From Neocallimastix lanati (nom. inval.) (Eukaryota; Neocallimastigomycota; Neocallimastigomycetes; Neocallimastigales; Neocallimastigaceae), in NCBI GenBank assembly GCA_016946835.1, contig JACVTC010000001.1, forward strand, positions 1,830,001-1,894,000: DNA of 64,000 bases, given 5' to 3'. Both the position numbers and the translations under genes were made by a program. Within the stretch, counting starts at the first letter, position 1, and each line of letters starts with the position of its first letter. Positions 26,369-36,444 of the stretch are shown here, piece by piece. The notes beneath the pieces were generated by a model. That model ran no database searches. It was not told the origin of the DNA and saw only the letters and a program-made list of their open reading frames with translations.

Positions 26369-27768
26369 TGGTAATTTTAAATTATATTAATAATGATTTT
26401 TATATATATTTTTAATGAACTATAACCATTTATTTAAAATAGATTTTTTGAAATTAGGTAACTATACTTTTATTATAAATTATTAATTATAAATAGTTAT
26501 TATTATTATTATTATTATATAATCCTTTTTAATAATACCACTAAATATAAAATAAATATATTCATTTATTTTTTAAATATTTATATATATATATTGTTTT
26601 TATTAATATTTTTCTATTCTCTATTAATTATTAGTATATGTACTATTGGTGATCAAAGTTATTTAGAAATGGTAATAATTTATATAAAATTAGTGTAAAA
26701 AAATTTTTTATTTTTAATTTTTATTTTATTTTATAAAGAAAAACTAATTAATTAATTAATTAAATTAATTTTTTATGAAGATATGTTTATTAATAAATTT
26801 AATTCAAATATATTGTTATTGTTATTTATTTTAAGGTTCTTCAAATACTTGATCCTAATCGAAATAGAATTAAAGGTACAATTTATAGTGCAAGATTCGA
26901 ATATGAATCTATACTACGTTCAACTAATCCACAAAGACCAGCAAAAGATTTAGGATCTTTATTTTCATTTTGTGTCACAAGAAAAGAAAATAGTAATCAA
27001 CCAGGAACTGGAAATTCACTTCCATTAATTTTAGACGATAATATCACCGCTTGGCCCATGGAACAGCATGATAATATTATCGTTGTCAGAGAAACTCGTA
27101 ATTCACCTTTATGGAATGTTTCATTATTCCCAGTCGTTCAAAATACATTACAAGCTGTATATACATCATTTTTTAAACAATTAGATATGTATAGTTCTGG
27201 ACAAACTAAAGTTTTCCCATCTTGTGTTCGTTGCTATAAAGAATTTTTAAGATGGGAATTATCCCAAAAAATATCTGATCCATATATTACTTATAATCCT
27301 TTAAAAAATATACCGCCTTCTTCACAACCCTATTCATATCCAAATTCAAATTCAAATTCAAATCCTAATTTAAATCCTAATTCAAATTTTAATCCAAATT
27401 TAAATTCAAATCCAAATAAAAAATCAGTATCAATACCACCAATACAGCAACAATCTCAAGCTCAACAAAATAATCTTTCATCTCAATCTATACTATCATC
27501 ATCTCAATCCCTACCTTCATCACAACCTGTGCCATTAAATCCACCATCCTCTTATTCACTCTCTCAATCAAGAGGTATGCCACCAAAAAATATGCATTCA
27601 AAAAATATACCGTTAAAAAATATGCCATCAAAAAATATACCATTAAAAAATATGCCACCAAAAAACATGTCATCAAAAAATATGTCATCAAAAAATATGC
27701 CACCATTATATAAAAATCCTGAATATAATCCACCGCCATCACAACAACAAGTTCCAAGAATTAATTAA
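24434..27768 (+). CDS. FCP1-like RNA polymerase II CTD phosphatase
   Basis: Ten exons: 24434-24735, 24980-25094, 25277-25342, 25499-25512, 25638-25666, 25822-25950, 26163-26253, 26443-26457, 26635-26671, 26836-27768. They total 1731 nt and 576 aa with consistent phases. The FCP1-homology (HAD) domain shows the DxDxT nucleophile motif LDLDDTL (Asp200, Asp202), SARFEYES at about 284-291, AKDLGSLF with Lys303, and the distal acidic motif LDDN with Asp333/Asp334. FCP1/CPL-type enzymes dephosphorylate serine in the heptad CTD of RNA polymerase II. The C-terminal half is low complexity: SNPN repeats and about nine tandem 5-6 residue units like KNMPP/KNIPL/KNMSS. No BRCT domain is visible, so it may be closer to plant CPL than to FCP1 proper. 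The 27488-27757 minus frame is a shadow. Confidence 0.85.
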
Positions 27769-27772
27769 TACA

Positions 27773-27806
<34 letters not shown>

Positions 27807-27911
27807 AGTATCCTCTTCCAATTGTATATATATATATATATATGTTAAGAACTAAAAATGTTTATATATATAAATAAATAAACAAATATATATATATATT
27901 ATATTAATGCA

Positions 27912-27956
<45 letters not shown>

Positions 27957-28180
27957 AAAAGGAAAAAATAATTATCATTATTTTATTAAAAAAAAAAAAA
28001 GACTTATTGCAATTTTCATTTACACATTTTGTTAAAAAAGATATATACATTTATACATACAATAAAATAAAATATTTTAATCAAAATTTAAAAAAATTAA
28101 AAGATTATATATATATATATTATTTTATTGAATTTATTTATTTATTTATTAGTTTATTTATTTATTTATTTATATTAACA

Positions 28181-28256
<76 letters not shown>

Positions 28257-29270
28257 TTATTTTAATTTGTTTAATCATTTATTTTCAGGATTCGTTTTCT
28301 TTTCTTTTTTTTTTTTTTTGCCTGTTATATCATTTAGATGATTGAATTTAATAATAATAATAATAAAAATAAAATACAATAAAATAAAAATTTAGAGAAA
28401 ATAGAATATAAACATAATATTAAATTATATAATATTTAATTAATTAATTATATATTTTTTATTTTATTTTATTGATATTTATTTAATTTTTATAATTTAT
28501 ATATATATATAAAATATTTAAATATATATATATATATATTTAAATATTTTTTAAAAAAATAAAATAAAATAAAAAAATATAAAAAAAAAAAAAAAAAAAA
28601 AATGAAGTATATATATATATATATAATAATTAATTAAATAGATAGAAAAAAAAAAGCTCTTAATAAAATACTCTTAAAAACATATTTTTTATAATATTGA
28701 TAAAATGCTCTTGATAAAGTAACTTTTTTATTTTATTTTATTTTTTTTTTTTTTTATTTTTTTAATATAAATTCTTTTTTACAATGCTTTTTATATTACT
28801 TAATTTTAAATTAAATGTTTTTAATAAAAATCCTTTTATATTGTTAAGTAACAATTATTAATAACAAATAATAAATATTATTTTATCATTTTAAAAAAAA
28901 ATATTTCGTTTTTTTTTTTTTAATTTCAAGCCACAAAACGTGTAAATTGACTTTCTTTTTATACTTAAAAAAAAAAAAAAAAGTTATTTAAAGTAAAAAT
29001 AAAATAATATTAAATAAAATTAAATATATAAAAAAAAAATTCTTTTAAAAAAATAATTAATTTTATTAATATTTAGTATATTTTTTTTTTAATTATTATT
29101 AATTTTTTTTTAATATTAATATTTATTAATTATTTTTTATTTTTTGTTTCTTTATTTTTTTATTTTTGTTTTTATTTAAAACTTTTAAATAAAAGTTTTA
29201 TTATTATTATTATTTATTTATATTTACTTTTTTTAATAATTTTTTTTATTATAAAGCTAATTTCATTGTA
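27769..29270. other. Intergenic region with (TA)n, poly(A) and a (TTA)n array
   Basis: Contains long A-runs (about 27915-27955), a (TTA)n run at about 28187-28256, TA repeats and ATTTT-rich stretches. No gene or RNA signature was seen; the open frames here are repeat artefacts. Confidence 0.6.
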
Positions 29271-30029
29271 TTATTTCCGCTTTAAAATTTTACGAAGATG
29301 AAGTGAAAATGGACGGGTAAAGGCAATTAAATGATTAGATGCAATAATTACCAAGAAAAAAGAATATCGATTGAGATAATCTTTTAATGATGGAATTTTT
29401 AAAGGAATTTCCATTTCACTTTGAAGCGGTCCTAAGTTTACTGTTTCTATGACCCTTCCAAATAAAACATATCTACTAAATTCAATCTTAGAAGGAAGTA
29501 ATTCGGATACCATTAAAATGACCTCAGCCTATACATTATATTCATTATAGAGATGAAATAATGATTTAAAAGAGATAGGATATATCATTTTCTTTCTTTG
29601 AAATTGATTTTCATTATAGAAAATTCTATTAAAGTTATTGGAATAGGAATTTGTTCTTCCGTTAATATCCCAATATCCATTTTCATCATTAAATAAGTTT
29701 GAAAAGAATTTCGCATAAACTAAATGATCTGGATTATCACTTTTTCTTTTGAATACATTAATGATGGCTTCCTTATATTTTTCATTAAAATTAAAATTTT
29801 CTTTATTTAATATAGTACTAGTGTAGATTACGTCTATTTCATCCAAAGCATGTACTAAAGTATTACGATATTCTGATATTGAAGTTACCGTTTTAATTTC
29901 ATTATTATTATTATTATTATTTATAACACTTGAATTTGCAGTATTAGTATTGGCTTGTGGATTATTTTTTTTCTTGTTATTCTTTTTTCTTTTATTTTTT
30001 TTATTATTAGTTCTTCTAATATTCGTCAT
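29271..30029 (-). CDS. Unrecognised protein gene with one in-frame TAG
   Basis: From ATG 30029 the frame runs 166 codons to TAG at 29531-29529, then the same frame stays open for 85 more codons to the stop at 29271 (AEVILMVSELLPSKIEF... to LRKILKRK). No GT...AG intron removing the TAG is visible in the adjoining sequence. The protein starts with a basic stretch (RRTNNKKNKRKKNNKKKNN), then an Asn run, then complex sequence with YWDINGRTNSYSNNFNRIFY, and after the TAG a hydrophobic YSFFLVIIASNHLIAF segment. I do not recognise a family. Possibilities are a 166-aa protein followed by a relic, readthrough, a recent nonsense mutation, or a sequence error. Base composition before and after the TAG is equally gene-like. 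Confidence 0.6.
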
Positions 30030-30235
30030 AATTCCTTCTTTTTTAATAAATTTTTTTTCCTTTTTTAATCTTAAAATGATATTTAATTAATTATATTTTA
30101 TTTATAGTATTTATATAAAAAAAAAAAAAAAAGAAAAAGAAATAGAAAAATAAAAATTAATTCACTAAATATATACTCATTTTAATACTACTTAAAACAT
30201 ACAATTCATGATTTATAATAAAATAATTTATGTCC

Positions 30236-30275
<40 letters not shown>

Positions 30276-30474
30276 TAATGGATGTCCATTTTTTTTTTTT
30301 TTTAATATATTTAAAAAGAAATTTATGAAAATAATTAAATTAGCAATTTAAAGTTTTGAACTTCAATTTCAATTAATTTGAATTTTCAAAAATTTATTGC
30401 ATAATGAAAATATTTAAAATTATCAACATTAGAAAATTATTACAATTATATATAATATAATACAATAAATGTAA
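30030..30474. other. Intergenic AT-rich region
   Basis: Upstream of the unrecognised minus-strand gene. Contains a (TA)n run at about 30241-30272 and T-runs, nothing gene-like. Confidence 0.55.
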
Positions 30475-30524
30475 TTATTATTTGATTATTGAATGATAAT
30501 GATAATTCAATAATCAAATGATAA
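30475..30524. repeat. Near-perfect 20-bp inverted repeat (hairpin)
   Basis: Arms 30475-30494 and 30505-30524 pair along 20 bp with a single G.T mismatch and a 10-base loop (gataatgata). The inner 15 bp (atttgattattgaat) are perfect. It lies directly beside the GC-richer island that follows. Confidence 0.85.
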
Positions 30525-30753
30525 ATATATTTGTGATGATATTTATGTCCTCACGCCATTTATTACACCCACTGGAGTGGTAAATGATTCCTATTCTATA
30601 TTTGTGAAAATGTTAGGGAATACAGCCCTAGGCAGACATGTAACGACATGTGAAGGGGCGATGCTGTACAAGTATGCCAGTATATCACACCTAACAGTTA
30701 TAACAGTTATGGTCAAAATAGGAGATGGGAACTCATTATTAAATATTAAATAA
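30517..30753 (+). other. GC-richer island with an open frame of about 78 codons
   Basis: From about 30540 to 30735 the sequence is strikingly richer in G+C than its surroundings and uses codons such as ACG, GGG, GCG and CTG that are rare in the neighbouring genes. One plus-strand frame has no stop from 30517 to TAA at 30751-30753 and reads VLTPFITPTGVVNDSY..., MLGNTALGRHVTTCEGAM and SISHLTVITVMVKIGDGNS. The minus strand also has a long frame with a single stop. There is no ATG near its start and no recognised domain. It may be a fragment of a mobile element, an exon relic or acquired DNA. Confidence 0.5.
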
Positions 30754-30905
30754 AAAATAATAAATAATAAATAATAAATAATAAATAATAAATAATAAAT
30801 AATAAATGAAATAAATAATAAATAATAAATGAAATAAATAATAAATAATAAATGAAATAAATAATAAATAATAAATAATAATTAATAAATAATAATTAAT
30901 AAATT
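30748..30905. repeat. AATAAT/AATGAAATAA simple repeat
   Basis: TAATAAA units with a recurring AATGAAATAAATAATAA variant (three copies, from about 30805 to 30870), immediately after the GC-richer island. Confidence 0.75.
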
Positions 30906-31149
30906 ATGGATTGGTGGGTTCGGTTATCGACTTTATTTTAAATTTGAGAGTACTTCAGAATTAAAGCACTAAAGAACTTTAAATTACTTGAGAATTGATG
31001 TACAATAAATTTTACTTTACGTGTTATTTATAGTTTTACTAATATGGCTTAGACCACAAGTTAAATTATTGTAGTATAAAATATAATACTTTAATGTAAA
31101 CGTATAATTCAAGAAAATCATAAATAAAAAAATAAATAATAAAAATGAA

Positions 31150-31870
31150 TAAAAAGCTTATAAAGCTTTTAATTATTAATTAAAATTTATTTATTAAAAA
31201 TTTAATGATTAGAAATAGATAATTACAAAGACTAAAAATGTTTGACAGAACTTTTTTTTTTATACTTACTGTGGCTTGATTGTGATATAACGAAACAATG
31301 AATAAAATAATGTATATATCAAATACAAAGAGATTAATTTGACACAAAACGGCATAACATCATATAATTAATATAATTTAAAACATATTTAATAAGTTTC
31401 ATGTAATCCCTCTCAGACCAGAATACTTTTTACTAAATATTTTGTTCCTAAATATAATTATCTTTGGTCCATTTAAAGCAATCCTTAGATTCATTGAAAC
31501 TAATAATTGTTTTAACAATCTATCAATTTTTCAGAAAGTTCACTTCATTAATTTGAATTTCCAAAGGTATGATTGAAGCTTGATCAACGAAAATTGGAGA
31601 GACTTCCTTTAATATTTTTCAATTTAAGAAAGACCATTCATCAAAGATAGTTTTATTACGATAAAATTTCTTGCTTTAATTGAAATTCAGTAAACAACTT
31701 TTAATCAAAAAAAAGAGAATAAAACGTTTTCCCATTAATTAATGTTTTATTTATTAATATTTAATAATTAGAAATAGTTAATTACAAAGATTAAAAAATG
31801 TTTGATAGAATTTATCTTATTTGTTCTAATTGTGATTTTATAGTAATATAATGAAATTATTTTATCAATG

Positions 31871-31913
<43 letters not shown>

Positions 31914-31990
31914 TATTTTAAATATAAAGAAATTAATTTACACATAATGACATAATATAATAAATATAATTTTAAATATATTTAACTTCT
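31150..31990. repeat. Two diverged direct repeats (about 230 bp) flanking a decayed segment
   Basis: 31181-31405 and 31745-31990 align in order: AATGATTAGAAATAGATAATTACAAAGA, AATGTTTGACAGAA, a GATTGTGAT block, AAAGARATTAATTTRACACA, GACATAA, and ATATTTAA. The 340-bp segment between them is less AT-rich and, on the minus strand, shows a short readable stretch (FVDQASIIPLEIQINEVNFLKN) among stops. A decayed mobile element with terminal repeats is one reading. No TG...CA ends or target duplications were found. Confidence 0.45.
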
Positions 31991-32013
31991 TATTATATAA
32001 TATAAATGTGAAA

Positions 32014-32044
<31 letters not shown>

Positions 32045-32281
32045 AATTTAAAAAATTTTATCATACATTTAATTAGATTTAAATTTGCTTTTATATATAA
32101 TATAAAATTAAATTTTATAATTTAATAATTAGTTAATTAAATATTTTGTATTTTAATATTAATTTATACATATGTTACACTATCCTAATTGATTTATTAT
32201 AATAAAATATATATATTATTTAATATTTTATAAATTAAAAAAAAAAATTAATTATGAAAATTATTATTATTATTATTATTA

Positions 32282-32325
<44 letters not shown>

Positions 32326-32565
32326 GTAATACTTAAATTATACTTTTAAAAATATTATAAAAAAAAAATAATAATAATAAATTAAACTAATTAAAATTTA
32401 TAAAAAAGAAATGAATATATATTAAACTTTAATGTTATATATTGGTATTATTAATTATTAATTATTATTTTTTTTTTTTTATGAAAAGTTAATTAATGTT
32501 ATAATGATTATTTAATTATATGCTTATTAAAAAATGAATAAAAATTTTTTTTTTTGATTCTGTAT
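31991..32565. other. Intergenic AT-rich region
   Basis: AAAT repeats (about 32009-32045), T-runs and AT sequence downstream of the type I membrane protein gene. Nothing gene-like. Confidence 0.55.
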
Positions 32566-33245
32566 TTATGGATTCAATTTTACATTTTCATTAACATCAC
32601 TGTCATCATCATCAATGCTAATATTAATATCATCATCTACTACTTCATCAATATTATCATAATCTTCTAAGAAACCTTCTTCAGCAAAATAATCAAATCT
32701 TTCTTCATCAGATCTTTCATGTAATTGCTTCATGACTTCTGAAACAGTATTATAATGTACCCTCTTTGATTTCATATAAAAGAATAAAACAGTTGCAGTA
32801 CCAGCTGATAAAAGTATAATACTACGATGATTTGAATCTTCAGTGTCTTCATTTTCTTCTTCAAAGTTTTTAAAATTACTGGAATTACTTTGGTTCATGG
32901 CTTTTATAATAGTAGTGGTTACAGTTTTTACATCTTCATCAAAACCCGGAGTTTCTTCTTCTATATTTTTATTGATTATTTCTATATCTTCATTGGCTAC
33001 AGTTGAAGTGGTGGTAATTTCTTTATCTTTTTCTTCTTCAAAAGGAGTAGCTTCAAATGATTCATCAGTTTTTGATGGTAAATTAGTTCTGGTAGGACTT
33101 TCTTTATCTTCTGGAGTAATTATCGAAGCACCTTCCATTGTAATAGCCTTTTAAATTTATTATTATTATCACATTATTACTATTACTATTATTTTTATAT
33201 TTAATTTAATTTATAAATCATTCTATTAGGAATGAATAATTAATA

Positions 33246-33285
<40 letters not shown>

Positions 33286-34517
33286 TTTTTTTTACATATA
33301 TCAATTATGGCATAAACTTTATCATTATCTGCTTTACCTTCTTCCTTTAATTTTGAAGTAAAAGACCAGGTTATTGAGGTTGAATTTTTATCTAATAATG
33401 ATGCATAACCAAAGGTTTTTTTAATATCAGGTTCATTAGGGGTCAAAGTTAACTTATCTTTATTATTAATTAAAAATTTAAAACCATTTTCACTGTTAAA
33501 ACTAAAAATTACAATTTTATTTTCAATAGTCTTTTATAAAATAAATTTTTTTAAATAATTTTTAGGATAAAAAATTAATTGATAAAAATTACTTCATTAA
33601 TTATGTATAATATCAATAATTATTCATACCTCTTCTACTTTTATATTTAATGTAATTGAAGCATTAACAGATTGACCAATTAAACTTTTATCAGTTGTAG
33701 TTATATCACCAATGGTTAAATTATTTTCATTAATTTTCCAACCTTTACAATCTTTAACATAATTTTTTGAATCATTTTCTAAACTACATTTTATATCTAA
33801 ATATTTTGAAAAGTCAAATTTGGCATTGGAAAAACTAGTAATAGTTATGATGTTTGGTTCTTTAAATAATTGTACAGGTGCTTTTTTTTTTTTTTTTTTT
33901 TTTTAATTATTATTGTATTTATATGTACATACATTTTATATTGAAATTTTTAATATTAGTATAATTATATTTTCATTCTTAAATTTATTTATTTAATTAG
34001 TTTTTCATTATTTTTATCATTATTGCTTTTTTTTATATATATATAAAAAAAAAAAAAAAAGAATGATATAAAATTATATTAATAGTAATATACCGCATTC
34101 TTCCAAACTAGTTGACTCTAAATTTGAAGTACGATCACAACTGTCATCCTCATCTTCATTTGGTGGATAATAAAAATATATTTTTTTATTATTTTTTAAT
34201 AAAACTTCATTTTCAGTACAACTTGTTATAGCAACATGTAAATTTTTAGAAGGACATGCTTTAAATTTATATAAAAATTTTAAATTATAGTAATAATAAT
34301 AATATTTTTAAATAATATATAAATGAATTTTTTTTTTTTAATAAAAATAAAATTTTCAAAATTTAAAATATAAAATTTATATTTTAAATATTTATATGTA
34401 AATGCGTATATATAATTTACTTTTTCTTTCTTGATTGTTGATTGAATTATCATTTGAATATGCAACTTTTACAAAAATAACTAATGAAATTAAATATAGA
34501 GTTATTGAAAATTTCAT
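32566..34517 (-). CDS. Putative type I membrane protein with acidic tail
   Basis: Best model: exons 34517-34421, 34258-34094, 33880-33630, 33530-33318, 33147-32566, giving 1308 nt and 435 aa. The first four exons join cleanly. The last donor is uncertain: a GTTTAT donor at 33317 with the acceptor before 33147 keeps the frame, while a GTAAAA donor about 22 nt downstream would need an acceptor within the next codons. The N-terminus MKFSITLYLVISLVIFVKVAYS is a clear signal peptide. The ectodomain has several cysteines (for example ACPSKN-like and EECAPVQLF regions) and N-glycosylation sequons such as NLT and NAS. An acidic Ser/Thr-rich stretch precedes a short transmembrane segment (about 351-366, SIILLSAGTATVLFFY), a basic KSKR stop-transfer and a very acidic cytoplasmic tail. 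No named family recognised. Confidence 0.7.
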
Positions 34518-35506
34518 TTTGGTTTTATTGGAAAATTTTTACTTATTGATAAAAAAAAAAAAAAGAAATAAAAATAGAAATAAAAATAGAAGTAGAAACA
34601 AAAAATAATAATAATAAAAAAATAGTAATAATAAAAATATAAAATTCTTTTTTTTTTTTTTTCTTTTTCTTTTTTTTTTTATATCCTTTATGTTTTATTT
34701 TTTTTTTCTCTTTTCGGTATATGGCTTCTTTAATTTGTTAAATAAAATAAAAAAAAATTTTTTTATATTTTTTTCTGCACTAAAATCATTTATAATATAT
34801 ATTTTTTTTATAAAAAAAATTATTGAATTAAAGTTTTGAATATTTCATATTATTAAATACCAATAAAATAAAAAAAATTAAACAAAGTATTTGAAATAAA
34901 GTTAAATATTATATATTATATAAATAAATAAAATAAAATAAAATAAAATTTCAAATAGATTTTATTCTATAATTCTATATTAATCAATAGTTTTATTAAG
35001 ATTAATGCAATAATATTATATGTAATAAAGAACAGAGTACTTTATACATTAATTGTGTAGCACAATTATATAATGTGACAACATATCATATCATTTTTAA
35101 TATGTACATTTCAAACTAAAGAAAGAGATTTAAATAATAATAATAATAAAAATAAAAATAATTATTAATAATAAGAAAAAATAACAATAATATAATTAAT
35201 AAAAATTATTATTAAAAAGTTTAAAAAAAAAAAAATTGTTAAGTGTTATTGAACAATTTCATTATTTCAATACTTATTAAAATAAAGTTAATGAAGAAGG
35301 GAAAGGGAAAAAAAAAAGCCTCAATTAATTTAATCTAATCTCTGCATCAGTTTAATTCATTTATTGATATAATACAGTAGTGGTAATTAATATTAATTTA
35401 TTTAAATAAAATGTTATTATTTTTATTATTATTATTATTTTAAATTATTTTAATTATGAAAATTTCATTTAAACAAAAAAAAAAATGATTTAAATTTTAA
35501 ATTAAT

Positions 35507-35540
<34 letters not shown>

Positions 35541-35653
35541 ATTCTATTCTTATTATAATTATTAAAATAAAAAAAAAAAAAAATTAAGTTTAGTATATAA
35601 AAAGAAAATTAAGAAAAAATAATAATAACTAATAATTATTAAATAAGATAAAT

Positions 35654-35684
<31 letters not shown>

Positions 35685-35928
35685 ATTATAAATATCATTA
35701 ATTTTAATTAAAAAATAAAATTAATTTTTTTATTTTTATTTTTATTTTTATTTTTTTTACTATATTTTTATTTTTATTCTCAATTTTTTTATATAATTTT
35801 AATGAAATTTATTTTAACAATAATTTAAAAAGTGTTGTTGAAGTGTATCATAATTTTTTATAATTACCATTTTTTTTTTTTTTTGAAATATGGAAACCTT
35901 TCAAACATTAAAATGATTCAAACTTTTA
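34518..35928. other. Intergenic AT-rich region
   Basis: Poly(T), AGAAATAAAAAT and (TA)n tracts. No coding or RNA signature seen. It ends at the TA microsatellite that marks the left edge of the segmental duplication. Confidence 0.55.
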
Positions 35929-35959
<31 letters not shown>

Positions 35960-36148
35960 TTATAAATTATATCATATATAAATTTTATATCTCATAATAT
36001 GAAAAATAAATAAAAAGTATAAAATAAAAATATAATAATATATTTGCAAAATAAAATTGTTAATATTTTATAGATTATTATTATTATTATTAATTAATTG
36101 AATTTAATATTATATTATAAAAATAATGTAATAAAATTATTTATTATA

Positions 36149-36153
36149 AAATA
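36149..36153. repeat. Target-site duplication of the copia element (left)
   Basis: aaata directly before the LTR; repeated at 41513-41517. The single copy aaata is found at 47269-47273 in the uninterrupted duplicate. Confidence 0.9.
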
Positions 36154-36431
36154 TGTTGTTTTAATAATCACTTTATTTATTAATATATATTAATTAATTT
36201 TTTACACTTTTCAACATTATTTTTTATTATTTTTTCATTCATTAAATTTATATTTATCTCCTAATCCTTTAAAACTTTATTCTATTCACTTATTTATTTT
36301 CTAATATTAAATTTTAATATTAAATCACATTTATTATTATATTATTTTTATCTTATAAAATATAATAAAATTAAGTTATTATTAAATTAATTATATTAAG
36401 ATTTGTGGAATATTAAACTTAATTTCTAACA
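36154..36431 (-). repeat. 3' LTR of the copia element
   Basis: 278 bp, same ends and order as the 5' LTR at 41230-41512. Confidence 0.92.
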
Positions 36432-36443
36432 CTCCCTCGTAAG
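36432..36443 (-). promoter_or_regulatory. Putative polypurine tract
   Basis: On the minus strand, ACGAGGGAG directly precedes the 3' LTR. It is the expected site for plus-strand priming. It is short and contains one pyrimidine. Confidence 0.6.
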
Positions 36444-36444
36444 T

